From: Onishia taeanensis
GTDB lineage: Bacteria > Pseudomonadota > Gammaproteobacteria > Pseudomonadales > Halomonadaceae
Reading direction: 5' to 3'
Assembly (NCBI RefSeq): GCF_003268885.1
Contig: NZ_QLSX01000001.1
Location: forward strand, 248,001-312,000
Length of the DNA stretch: 64,000 nucleotides
Position numbers and translations under genes: made by a program. This document shows, one piece after another, positions 1 through 8,173 of this stretch. A model generated the notes under the pieces. The model was not told where the DNA came from. It saw only the letters and a list, made by a program, of their open reading frames with translations, and searched no databases. Each line of letters starts with the position of its first letter. The stretch's first letter is position 1.

Positions 1-1759
1 CCTGTTTCATGCGTTTCTTACCCGCTTTCTGCTTCTCGAGCAGTTTCTTCTTGCGGGATGCGTCGCCGCCATAGCACTTGGCGGTCACGTTCTTGCGCAG
101 TGCCTTGACCGTCGAACGGGCCACGACCTGTCCGCCGATCGCCGCCTGAATCGCAACGTCGAACATCTGGCGCGGGATCAGCTCTTTCATCTTTTCGACC
201 AGCAGGCGACCACGGGAATGAGCATGATCACGGTGGATGATCACCGCAAGGGCATCGACTCGATCGCCGTTGATCAGCACGTCCAGGCGAACCAGCTTGG
301 CGGCCTCGAAGCGCTCGAAGCTGTAATCAAGTGACGCATAGCCCTTGGTGATCGACTTCAGACGGTCGAAGAAGTCCATCACCACCTCGGACATGGGCAG
401 TTCGTAGGTCAGCTGAATCTGACTGCCCAGGAACTGCATGTCGAGCTGGGTGCCGCGGCGCTGCTCACATTCGGTGATGACGTTACCGACGAATTCCTGG
501 GGCACCAGAATGCTGGCCCGCACCACCGGCTCACGCATCTCGTCGACGTTGGCCATATCCGGCAGCTTGGAGGGGTTGGAGACGTAGTTGACCTCGCCGT
601 TATCCATCGCCAGTTCGTAGACCACCGTGGGCGCCGTGGTCAGCAGGTCGAGATTGTATTCCCGCTCCAGGCGCTCCTGGATGATCTCCATGTGCAGGGT
701 GCCGAGGAAGCCGACACGAAAGCCGAAGCCCAGAGCGTCAGAGTTCTCGGGCTCATAGCCCAGGGATGCATCATTGAGTGCCAGTTTTTCGAGGGCATCG
801 CGGAAGTCCTCGTAGTCATCGGCGCTGACCGGGAACATGCCCGCATAGACCTGCGGCTTGACCTTCTGGAAGCCTGGCAGGCGCGGCACATCCGGCGTCT
901 TGGTGTGGGTGATGGTGTCACCCACCGGAGCGCCATGAATATCCTTGATGCCGGCGACCACAAAACCGACCTCACCGGCCCGTAGGATGCCGGTTTCCTT
1001 GCGCAGCGGCGTGAAGATACCCACCTCGCCGACCGGCCAATCGCGGCCTGTCGAGGTCATGCGGATCTTTTCGCCCTTCTTCAGGGTGCCGTCGAAGACC
1101 CGCACCAGCGAGACCACGCCCAGATAGTTGTCGAACCAGGAGTCGACGATCAGCGCCTGCAGCGGTGCGTCCCGGTCTCCCTTGGGTGCCGGAATGTCGC
1201 GCACCAGACGCTCGAGCAGGCCTTCCATGCCCATGCCGCTCTTGGCTGAAACCTGACAGGCATCGGTGGCGTCCAGGCCGATGATCTCTTCGATCTCCTT
1301 GCTCACCTTGTCCGGGTCGGCCTGGGGCAAGTCCATCTTGTTGAGTACCGGCAACACCTCGAGACCCTGCTCCACGGCGGTGTAGCAGTTAGCCACGGAC
1401 TGCGCCTCGACCCCCTGACCGGCATCGACCACCAGCAGTGCGCCCTCACAGGCGTAGAGCGAACGGGAGACTTCATAGGAGAAATCGACGTGCCCCGGGG
1501 TATCGATGAAGTTGAGCTGGTAAGTCTTACCATCTTCAGCCTGGTAATCCAGGGTGACCGACTGTGCCTTGATGGTGATGCCACGCTCGCGCTCGATATC
1601 CATCGAGTCGAGCACCTGCTCCTTGAGCTCGCGATCGGTCAGGCCGCCGCAGATCTGGATGATGCGATCCGAGAGGGTCGACTTGCCATGATCGATGTGG
1701 GCGATGATCGAGAAGTTACGGATCAAGCTCAGGTCTTTGCTCGTTGCGTTGTTGCTCAT
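1..1759 (-). CDS. lepA: Elongation factor 4 (LepA), 3' end cut by window edge
   Basis: Ribosome-associated translational GTPase that can back-translocate or remodel elongating ribosomes; it acts in the cytoplasm or at the inner membrane. The start at 1759 gives [16 protein letters not shown] followed by the G1 loop AHIDHGKST at residues 20-28. The other end of the visible protein reads [19 protein letters not shown], typical of the basic LepA C-terminus. About 586 codons are present and the family is close to 600 residues, so only the last dozen or two are missing beyond base 1. It lies 185 bp downstream of mucD on the same strand, the position it often has beside the sigma-E locus. Confidence 0.96.
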   Translation of the reverse strand, partial: MSNNATSKDLSLIRNFSIIAHIDHGKSTLSDRIIQICGGLTDRELKEQVLDSMDIERERGITIKAQSVTLDYQAEDGKTYQLNFIDTPGHVDFSYEVSRSLYACEGALLVVDAGQGVEAQSVANCYTAVEQGLEVLPVLNKMDLPQADPDKVSKEIEEIIGLDATDACQVSAKSGMGMEGLLERLVRDIPAPKGDRDAPLQALIVDSWFDNYLGVVSLVRVFDGTLKKGEKIRMTSTGRDWPVGEVGIFTPLRKETGILRAGEVGFVVAGIKDIHGAPVGDTITHTKTPDVPRLPGFQKVKPQVYAGMFPVSADDYEDFRDALEKLALNDASLGYEPENSDALGFGFRVGFLGTLHMEIIQERLEREYNLDLLTTAPTVVYELAMDNGEVNYVSNPSKLPDMANVDEMREPVVRASILVPQEFVGNVITECEQRRGTQLDMQFLGSQIQLTYELPMSEVVMDFFDRLKSITKGYASLDYSFERFEAAKLVRLDVLINGDRVDALAVIIHRDHAHSRGRLLVEKMKELIPRQMFDVAIQAAIGGQVVARSTVKALRKNVTAKCYGGDASRKKKLLEKQKAGKKRMKQ

Positions 1760-1905
1760 GCACAGTCATCCGGTTCTTGGTACGCATCCCGGCGACCATC
1801 GGGCAAGGCCCGATGGGTGGGGCGTCTTGAAAAAGAATGCCGGCATTGTACCGGCAAGGGCTCGACAGGAACAGCGACGCCGCCGGGAAGGTCCTTCCAA
1901 CGAAC

Positions 1906-1929
1906 GACGGGGCCCGCAGGCCCCGTCGA
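1906..1929 (-). terminator. Hairpin after mucD, probable weak terminator
   Basis: A perfect 10-bp stem (1906-1915 with 1920-1929, loop CGCA) sits 16 bp beyond the mucD stop. On the minus strand it is followed by TTCGTTGG, a poor U-tract, so termination may be partial and some readthrough into lepA is likely. A second perfect 9-bp hairpin (1796-1816) lies in the leader of lepA. Confidence 0.4.
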
Positions 1930-1944
1930 TGGTGTCGAGTGAGG

Positions 1945-3366
1945 TTACTCGTCGGCCTCGAGCCGCAGCGCGACATACAGGGAGCGGCCCTCACGATAGA
2001 GGCGCACCGGCACGGCGCGGCCAGCTTCCAGAGAGTCGATGACCGACATCAGCTGTTTCGGCGAGGAAATGGCCTGATGATCGACAGACACCAGCACATC
2101 TCCCGGGCGAATGCCCGCCTGCTGAGCGACGCCACCGGGTTCGACCGATTCGACACCTACGCCGCCGTCGATACCCAGGCGCTCGAGGATCTGATCATCG
2201 AGAGCGCTGACGGTCAGTCCCAGACGCGTCTGGCTGTTGCTGGACTGGCTAGAGGCCTGATCGCCATTTGGCGCATCCGGCCAGTCACCGACGGTGACCG
2301 TGATCTCACGCTGGCGGCCATCGCGCATCACGTCAAGGTCAACGTCGTCGCCCGGGCGCACCCGTCCAATCAGTCGCGGCAAGGTGCTGGAGCGGTCGAC
2401 GTCCTGACCGTTGACACCCACGATCACGTCGCCGGCTTCCAGGCCATCGCGAGCGGCAGGACCCTCGGGGTCGAGATCAGCGATCAGCGCCCCATTCTGG
2501 CCATCCAGACCGAAAGACTCGGCCAGGTCCTGCGAGACCGGCTGGATCACCACGCCCAACCAGCCGCGGCTGACACGCCCTTCGCTCTTGAGCTGGTCGG
2601 CGACGTCCATGGCGACGGTGATCGGAATCGCGAACGAGAGGCCCATGTAGCCACCGTTACGGGTAAAGATCTGCGAGTTGATGCCCACGACCTCACCATC
2701 GAGATTGAACAGCGGCCCGCCGGAGTTACCCGGGTTGATGGCCACGTCGGTCTGGATGAAGGGCACGTAGGCGTCGGACGGCAACGTGCGGTTGATGGCA
2801 CTGACGATGCCAGCGGTCACCGAGTGATCGAAACCGAAGGGCGAGCCGATGGCCGCGACCCACTCACCCACCTCAAGGGTATCGGAGTTACCGATCTCGA
2901 GCGTCGGCAGGTTGTCGGCATCGACCTTGAGGAGGGCCACGTCGGTCTTGGTATCAGCCCCGACCAGCTCGGCCTTGAGCTCCCGGCGGTCATTGAGACG
3001 CACCAGGATCTCATCGGCATCCTTGACCACATGCGCGTTGGTCATGATGTAGCCGTCTTCGCTGATCACGAAGCCCGACCCCAACGACTGACGCTCGTGT
3101 TCCTGCTTCTGGCCACCACCCGGCATGGGCAGCTGGTCGCCGAAGAAGCGCCGGAATATCTCGGGAATATCCTCACCGCCGGGGCCGTGATAGGAGAAAC
3201 CGCCCGAGGAGACGGTGCGCGTCGTCGAGATATTGACCACACCCGGGGCGGCCTGATCGACCAGCTCGGTGAAGTCAGGTAATTCCCGAGCCTGGGCCGA
3301 GGCACAGGCCAGAGACAGCATTAACAGCAAGGCAAACACGAAAGAATGGCGAAGTGTGCGTTCCAT
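1945..3366 (-). CDS. mucD: Periplasmic serine endoprotease, DegP/MucD family
   Basis: HtrA-type protease and chaperone that degrades misfolded envelope proteins and tempers sigma-E activation. The chosen start (473 residues) has AGGAG five bases upstream and begins with a signal peptide (MERTLRHSF, a hydrophobic run, cleavage near AQA at 24-26). The catalytic triad is visible as His112 (TNAHVV), Asp142 (KTDVALLK) and Ser215 (NPGNSGGPL). Two PDZ domains follow, the first with GWLGV and the second with the RPGDVLVSV region. A longer in-frame start at 3453 would bury the signal peptide behind 29 residues and has no ribosome site. It is last of the rpoE-rseABC-mucD run, as in the Pseudomonas algU-mucABCD locus. 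Confidence 0.95.
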   Translation of the reverse strand: MERTLRHSFVFALLLMLSLACASAQARELPDFTELVDQAAPGVVNISTTRTVSSGGFSYHGPGGEDIPEIFRRFFGDQLPMPGGGQKQEHERQSLGSGFVISEDGYIMTNAHVVKDADEILVRLNDRRELKAELVGADTKTDVALLKVDADNLPTLEIGNSDTLEVGEWVAAIGSPFGFDHSVTAGIVSAINRTLPSDAYVPFIQTDVAINPGNSGGPLFNLDGEVVGINSQIFTRNGGYMGLSFAIPITVAMDVADQLKSEGRVSRGWLGVVIQPVSQDLAESFGLDGQNGALIADLDPEGPAARDGLEAGDVIVGVNGQDVDRSSTLPRLIGRVRPGDDVDLDVMRDGRQREITVTVGDWPDAPNGDQASSQSSNSQTRLGLTVSALDDQILERLGIDGGVGVESVEPGGVAQQAGIRPGDVLVSVDHQAISSPKQLMSVIDSLEAGRAVPVRLYREGRSLYVALRLEADE

Positions 3367-3471
3367 AATCACTCCTGCAACAGCATGGAAAGGCAATGCG
3401 TGGATCGGCAATGGTGAGTGCCAGCGACCCCGCTTCGGCGGAGTCTCGGCCATTCCTATGAACTATCCCTA

Positions 3472-3486
3472 ATATAATCGTTATAT
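3472..3486. promoter_or_regulatory. AT-rich palindrome between rseC and mucD
   Basis: ATATAA-TCG-TTATAT forms an inverted repeat in an otherwise GC-rich operon, about 105 bp upstream of the mucD start. It contains a perfect TATAAT on the plus strand and TATATT on the minus strand. No well-spaced -35 box was found on the minus strand. It could be an internal mucD promoter or an operator. Confidence 0.25.
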
Positions 3487-3506
3487 GTTGTTGGCTTAGC
3501 CGGTGC

Positions 3507-3971
3507 TCACGGCGGCGAAGGGTCGAGTAGCACCGGTCGATAGACGGGAGATTGGTACCTACCCCACAGGGCCAGGCCGAGCACGCCGCAGGCAAGCCCG
3601 GCGAGAAAGATCACCGGCACCAGCGGGTGGCCGGGCTTAAGCCAAGCCTCGGCCGCGCCACCGGCCAGCAATGACGTCGCCAACGGCAGGCCATAGATCG
3701 CCAGGGCGCCTTCCAGGAAACGCCGAGCCGGCAGGCCAATACGTACTGTCTGCCCTACCGAAAGCTCAGATGAGGTCGCGATGGTGAACTGCCGGGGACG
3801 AACTTTGCGCTTGGTGGCCAGCAGGCCTGTGCCGCAGCCCTGTCGGGAAGCACAGCCCGCACAGCCGCTCTGGGTGAGCACGCTGACACGGACACCTTCC
3901 GGCAGGAGAGCATCGACCCGTGCCGTGGCGTCGAGCCAGTGTCCCGAGTTCATGCCAACGCTGAGGCTCAT
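3507..3971 (-). CDS. rseC: RseC/MucC-type inner-membrane protein (SoxR-reducing RseC family)
   Basis: 154-residue protein of the RseC/MucC family, a minor modulator of the sigma-E response, also linked to SoxR reduction. The N-terminal part carries the family cysteine cluster CAGCASRQGC (CxxCx5C) near residues 36-46, a likely metal or redox site. Two hydrophobic segments follow (about 85-105 and 117-138), giving an inner-membrane hairpin. The start codon overlaps the end of rseB by 4 bases (ATGA), so translation is coupled. The identification rests on this cysteine and transmembrane layout and on its position between rseB and mucD. Confidence 0.9.
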   Translation of the reverse strand: MSLSVGMNSGHWLDATARVDALLPEGVRVSVLTQSGCAGCASRQGCGTGLLATKRKVRPRQFTIATSSELSVGQTVRIGLPARRFLEGALAIYGLPLATSLLAGGAAEAWLKPGHPLVPVIFLAGLACGVLGLALWGRYQSPVYRPVLLDPSPP

Positions 3972-5038
3972 GGCGCTTCCTCTGGGGTCAATTCGTCGTT
4001 CGAAGCCTCGCCGCTGCGCGCTTGGCTACTGCTCTCGGCACCGGTAAGGCTCACCTGCTCGACCACCCTGATCAGAACGTCAGGCGGCAACTCCCCCATT
4101 GCCACCACCTGCATGGGCTGGCCGCCCAAGACCATATGCCGGACCGCCGCGTAAGAGATGCCAAGGCGGTGCAGGCCAGGAGCTAGGGCAGGACGCTCGG
4201 GGTCGAGAGGCTCGACGAACATGCTGAGGCTGGAGAGGCCATCGCTGTAGAGGCGGTGATGCACCGCATCGGCATGACGGGCATCGGCCGTGGCCACCGG
4301 CTGAGGGACGAACCCGGGCGGTAGCCAACCGGGCTGCCAGGCATCGTTGGGCGGGGTGCGCACCCGGTCCATTTCGATCCGACCCTCAAACACCGATGGA
4401 TGTTCGATGTCGGTGATCTGGAAGGTTTCGAGTACCCGCCCTTGGGTGTCGAGCAACATCTGCTTGAGGGGCAGCGCCGTCATCTTGTCGAGCCACAGAC
4501 GCTGCCCGAAGCGCATATCATCGAGCGGCTCGATATCCAGACGAACGGCGGCACGGCCGGCAATTCGCTCCTCGCCGCCAAGGCTCAGACGATAGTGGTC
4601 ACCAAGTTTGGCCATGATCGCCTGTGGCGAGGCCGGCGCCTTGGCGTCGCCTGACGCCCAGCCGCCGCGACCGATTCGGCCACGGCGCTCGAATATAACG
4701 GGGTCGCCATCCAGAAAGCGCGCCACCTCATGCTCGACGCCGTCACGGATATTATGGGTCAGGGCCAGCGTCCGCACACCGTCGCTGCCGATGCGCACGG
4801 CACGCGCCTTGAACTCATAGCAGTGGTTGGCCCAGAGACTGCGGTCGAACCATTCACTGGCCGTGGTCGGCGCTGACTGCTCCAGCAGTCGCTGGCAGTC
4901 ATACCCATCGGCTGCCTCATCGGCCGCCAGGGCCGACGTCATCGGCCAAGCCATTGCCAGCAAGGCCGAGAACGTCAACACGTGGGAAAGCGATCGCCGG
5001 CGAACGAGATCTCGGCTCATGACAGGGGGTACCAGCAT
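3968..5038 (-). CDS. rseB: Sigma-E regulatory protein RseB/MucB
   Basis: Periplasmic negative regulator that binds the periplasmic domain of RseA and shields it from site-1 cleavage. The protein has a signal peptide (hydrophobic stretch then ALAADEA near residue 33), followed by the MucB/RseB two-domain fold, with the N-terminal lipid-sensing domain containing CYEFKA and the smaller C-terminal domain. The ATG at 5038 overlaps the rseA stop (TGATG). A TTG one codon earlier and an ATG at 5017 are alternative starts; none has a strong ribosome site, so translational coupling probably decides. Confidence 0.92.
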   Translation of the reverse strand: MLVPPVMSRDLVRRRSLSHVLTFSALLAMAWPMTSALAADEAADGYDCQRLLEQSAPTTASEWFDRSLWANHCYEFKARAVRIGSDGVRTLALTHNIRDGVEHEVARFLDGDPVIFERRGRIGRGGWASGDAKAPASPQAIMAKLGDHYRLSLGGEERIAGRAAVRLDIEPLDDMRFGQRLWLDKMTALPLKQMLLDTQGRVLETFQITDIEHPSVFEGRIEMDRVRTPPNDAWQPGWLPPGFVPQPVATADARHADAVHHRLYSDGLSSLSMFVEPLDPERPALAPGLHRLGISYAAVRHMVLGGQPMQVVAMGELPPDVLIRVVEQVSLTGAESSSQARSGEASNDELTPEEAP

Positions 5039-5724
5039 CAACGCAGGCCCAGCGACTCTTGGCCTGAAGCCCTCAGCAGCGGCATCCAGGCATCGCCGCT
5101 GCGATATGCCGCGCCTTCCGCATGGCGGTCGAGGTAGGACTGCAGCAAGCGGGCCTGCTGCTGATCGCCGCGCTGCGACTGACGAACGCTGGGCGCCATC
5201 ATCATCGGTGATTCGACGGTGGCTCCGACATTCATCAAGCCACGGTCGGCCGCGGACGACTGAAACAGCGGCAGGTCGACCAAGGACGGTCGCTGTATCT
5301 GATTAGAGACGCCACTGCCCCCGCTCGGCGCGCTGACCAGGCCAGACTGCCCCGGCTGGGCACGCTCGTCGGACGAGTTATAGAACTGTACGCCGGTAAT
5401 CACCATCAACGAGACCGCGGCCGCGGCAGCGGCACTGCCGGCAAAGGATCCAGCACGGGAAAACAGGCTGCGCGACAGCGCAACAGGCACTTCCATTTCC
5501 GGTGACGGCTCATCGGCGAGCCTCGCCATGATGCCTGCCGACAGATCGGTGGACACGTCGATGTCCCGGTCACGCTGCATCAGGCTGCGAGCCAGATGGT
5601 AGCGGCGCCAGGTCTCGGCGACCTCAGGAGACTCGTCCAGCGTCTTGAGCACCCGAGGAAGTTCGAGATCGTCTGCCTCGCTGTCCATCAAGGCAGACAA
5701 TGACTCCTGTGAATTCTGATTCAT
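5038..5724 (-). CDS. rseA: Anti-sigma-E factor RseA/MucA
   Basis: Single-pass inner-membrane anti-sigma factor that holds RpoE until regulated proteolysis. The N-terminal cytoplasmic domain begins MNQNSQESLSALMDSEADDLE, the typical RseA_N opening. A hydrophobic Ala/Val-rich segment near residues 95-115 (AAAAAAVSLMVITGV) is the membrane span, and the rest is a Gln/Ser-rich periplasmic part. GAGGG lies 8 bases before the ATG at 5724; a GTG one codon earlier is also open. The gap to rpoE is 217 bp, longer than the usual tight spacing, and holds a sigma-E-like promoter. Confidence 0.93.
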   Translation of the reverse strand: MNQNSQESLSALMDSEADDLELPRVLKTLDESPEVAETWRRYHLARSLMQRDRDIDVSTDLSAGIMARLADEPSPEMEVPVALSRSLFSRAGSFAGSAAAAAAVSLMVITGVQFYNSSDERAQPGQSGLVSAPSGGSGVSNQIQRPSLVDLPLFQSSAADRGLMNVGATVESPMMMAPSVRQSQRGDQQQARLLQSYLDRHAEGAAYRSGDAWMPLLRASGQESLGLR

Positions 5725-5885
5725 CACTTACACCCTCACACTTTAAGGCGTGTCGCCCTTAGATCAGTTGTCGACTCGAGTGGTGACAACGTGCCTTTAC
5801 GACCTGCCTACCCGGATGAGCAAGACGGTTATCGTCAGACCATCTCTTCTCAGGCATTGCCACCGCAATACATTCGACCCATGCA

Positions 5886-5912
5886 TGTGACGCCACAAGG
5901 CGACAACAGTTC
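5886..5912 (-). promoter_or_regulatory. Sigma-E-like promoter in the rpoE-rseA gap
   Basis: On the minus strand GAACTG (5912-5907), 16 bases, then TCACA (5890-5886). This agrees with the sigma-E/AlgU consensus GAACTT-N16-TCnnA at most positions and with its fixed spacing. It would start a transcript for rseA and the genes below it independently of rpoE. Pattern match only. Confidence 0.4.
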
Positions 5913-5941
5913 AGCCTCGGGGTCAAAAATGCTGGCATCGA

Positions 5942-6547
5942 TTATTCATGCACCATGTCCTGCGTCCTGGCGGTCACCACCAGCGGCTGGATATGGCGAT
6001 CGACGGCCTCACGCGCACGGAAGATACGTGAACGCACCGTGCCAACCGGGCAGTCCATGATGTGGGCAATGTCTTCATAGGACAGGCCATCGAATTCACG
6101 CAGGGTAATCGCCGTGCGCAGATCCTCTGGCAGGTTCTCGATCGCCTCGAAGACCGCCGCTTCCAGCTGGTCACGTGCGATGGACGCTTCCGGTGACTCG
6201 ATATCGGACAGCCGACCGCTCTGATCGATGATCTCGGCATCGACAATGTCCATATCACTGCCCGGAGGACGTCGCCCGCGGGATACCAGGTGATTCTTGG
6301 CGGTATTGATGGCGATACGATATAGCCAGGTGTAGAAGGCGCTATCGGCACGAAATTTACCTAGCGCTCGGTAGGCCTTAATGAAAGCCTCCTGCGCCAC
6401 ATCCTGGACCTCGGCGTGGTCATGCACGTAACGGCCGATCAGGCCAATGATCTTGTGCTGATACTTCTTTACTAGCAGGTCGAAGGCCCTGGTATCTCCC
6501 CGCTGAGCTCGTTCAACGAGCTGCTGATCGGTTTCCCGGGTATCCAT
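5942..6547 (-). CDS. rpoE: RNA polymerase sigma factor RpoE (AlgU)
   Basis: ECF sigma factor of 201 residues that directs the envelope-stress regulon. Region 2 (about 20-90) contains DVAQEAFIKAYRAL and FYTWLYRIAINTAKNHL. Region 4 (about 130-185) contains LPEDLRTAITLREFDGLSY and CPVGTVRSRIFRAREA, the helix-turn-helix that reads the -35 element. The sequence is close to AlgU of Pseudomonas. It is the first gene of the minus-strand locus that also encodes its regulators RseA, RseB and RseC and the effector protease MucD. Confidence 0.97.
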   Translation of the reverse strand: MDTRETDQQLVERAQRGDTRAFDLLVKKYQHKIIGLIGRYVHDHAEVQDVAQEAFIKAYRALGKFRADSAFYTWLYRIAINTAKNHLVSRGRRPPGSDMDIVDAEIIDQSGRLSDIESPEASIARDQLEAAVFEAIENLPEDLRTAITLREFDGLSYEDIAHIMDCPVGTVRSRIFRAREAVDRHIQPLVVTARTQDMVHE

Positions 6548-6887
6548 TCAGCCCCCCTTTATGCAGGCAGGGCGTACAATCGACGCGCCGAGGGGCAGCC
6601 CCACGGGGAGGCACCGTCCGAGGGCCGAACTCTCGGTGAACGCTGGAGGCAAACAAGCAGTCATAACGTCTATGTGGAAACCTGGTGGCATTCGATGATG
6701 ATTATCCGTCAGTGTTCCTGTTTATTGGCATTCCATCAAGCACACAGCATGCCAGCGGTAACGAACCGCTGGGACAGCAGTCACCGGCAACGAGTTCCCT
6801 GTCGCCGTTGATTTTCACTAGGCCCGCGGGCGATAGTAGATGTCTATTCATCATTTTCACGCGCGTATTCACGTCACAGGTAGCGGC
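6548..6887. other. Divergent intergenic region between rpoE and the DAHP synthase
   Basis: About 340 bp with no convincing gene. It must hold the promoters of both flanking transcription units. On the minus strand it contains the sigma-E-like site at 6691-6718; on the plus strand I found no clear sigma-70 pair or TyrR-box palindrome. Confidence 0.5.
6691..6718 (-). promoter_or_regulatory. Sigma-E-like autoregulatory promoter of rpoE
   Basis: Minus-strand GGAACAC (6718-6712), exactly 16 bases, then TCGAA (6695-6691). This resembles the sigma-E consensus GGAACTT-N16-TCnAA and lies 144 bp upstream of the rpoE start. Autoregulation from such a promoter is the rule for rpoE/algU genes. The two T positions of the -35 box are not matched. 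Confidence 0.45.
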
Positions 6888-7961
6888 ATGTCACAACAGC
6901 AGGTCAACAACCTCAACGTCCTGGCCCAGGATGTCCTGATCACCCCCGAGACGCTCAAGCAGGAAATCCCCCTGACCGACGCCGCCGAACGCACGGTCAT
7001 CGATGGCCGCGAGACCATCCAGCGCATTCTGGATGGCAGCGATCCCCGACTGCTGGTCGTCGTCGGCCCCTGCTCCATCCATGACGTGGACGCGGCGCTC
7101 GATTACGCCCGCCGTCTGCGTCGCTTGGCTGATGAGGTCAAGGACAGCCTGTACATCGTGATGCGGGTCTACTTCGAGAAGCCGCGCACCACCGTCGGCT
7201 GGAAAGGCCTGATTAACGACCCGCACCTCAACGGCTCCTTCGAGATCGAGGAAGGCCTGCACATTGCGCGCCGGCTGCTAGTGGAGCTCGCCGAGATGGG
7301 CCTGCCGTTAGCCACCGAGGCCCTCGATCCGATCTCCCCGCAGTATCTTCAAGACTGCATCAGCTGGTCGGCGATTGGCGCCCGCACCACCGAGTCCCAG
7401 ACCCACCGCGAGATGGCCTCCGGCCTCTCCTGCCCGGTAGGCTTCAAGAACGGCACCGATGGCAGCCTCGACGTGGCGGTCAACGCCCTGCAGTCGGTGG
7501 CGCACCCGCACAACTTCCTCGGCATCGACCAGGCCGGCCAGGTCGCGATCATTCGCACCCGCGGCAACGCCTATGGCCATGTCGTGCTGCGCGGCGGCAA
7601 CGGTAAGCCCAACTATGACAGCGTCAGTGTGGCGCTTGCCGAGAAGGAACTGGAAAAGGAAGGCATCAAGCCGAACATCATGATCGACTGTTCGCATGCC
7701 AACTCCAACAAGGATCCGGCGCTACAGTCACTAGTGATGGAAAACGTCACCAATCAGATCCTCGAGGGCAACCGTTCGATCATTGGCCTGATGGTCGAAT
7801 CTCATATCGGCTGGGGTAGCCAAAAGATCAAGGGCGACAAAGCAGACCTGACCTACGGCGTCTCGATTACCGATGCCTGCATCGACTGGGACACCACCGT
7901 TTCCACCTTCACCGCCATGAACGAAAAGCTGACACCGGTACTGGCCAAGCGTCGTGACTAG
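6888..7961 (+). CDS. aroF: 3-deoxy-7-phosphoheptulonate synthase (DAHP synthase, AroF-like class I)
   Basis: Condenses phosphoenolpyruvate and erythrose 4-phosphate, the first step of the shikimate pathway. The 357-residue product carries family motifs GPCSIHD, RVYFEKPRTTVGWKGL, GARTTESQTHREMASGLS, VGFKNGTDG and the C-terminal DACIDW. LPLATEALDP and DCSHANSNKD match the tyrosine-sensitive AroF type better than AroG, so tyrosine feedback is likely but inferred. The start at 6888 has AGGTAG just upstream; an in-frame ATG at 6840 has no ribosome site. A strong hairpin terminator follows the stop. Confidence 0.95.
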   Translation: MSQQQVNNLNVLAQDVLITPETLKQEIPLTDAAERTVIDGRETIQRILDGSDPRLLVVVGPCSIHDVDAALDYARRLRRLADEVKDSLYIVMRVYFEKPRTTVGWKGLINDPHLNGSFEIEEGLHIARRLLVELAEMGLPLATEALDPISPQYLQDCISWSAIGARTTESQTHREMASGLSCPVGFKNGTDGSLDVAVNALQSVAHPHNFLGIDQAGQVAIIRTRGNAYGHVVLRGGNGKPNYDSVSVALAEKELEKEGIKPNIMIDCSHANSNKDPALQSLVMENVTNQILEGNRSIIGLMVESHIGWGSQKIKGDKADLTYGVSITDACIDWDTTVSTFTAMNEKLTPVLAKRRD

Positions 7962-8008
7962 TGCTGTCCGATGCGCATCCAGCATTTGCCGGCATCGGCT
8001 TTGATATG

Positions 8009-8038
8009 AAAACGCCCGCGATCATCGCGGGCGTTTTT
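8009..8038 (+). terminator. Rho-independent terminator after the DAHP synthase
   Basis: CGCCCGCGA (8013-8021) pairs with TCGCGGGCG (8025-8033), flanked by AAAA and TTTTT, so it can act on both strands. It separates the plus-strand DAHP synthase from the convergent dinG. Confidence 0.88.
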
Positions 8039-8173
8039 CATTACCTGGCTACGTCTGCCGTTTATTTCCCACTTGGCCTCCTGGCCATGGAACCCGTTGG
8101 GGCCCCTATCCCTGACAAGCGACCTTTTCCAAACTCAGCTTCCAAACTCAGCAAGCGCCACTGCCGAGACGCC

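Noticed and set aside
1837-3282. Long plus-strand ORF opposite mucD
   Set aside because: Composition is a shadow of mucD codon bias; no recognisable domain, while mucD has its catalytic triad and PDZ domains.
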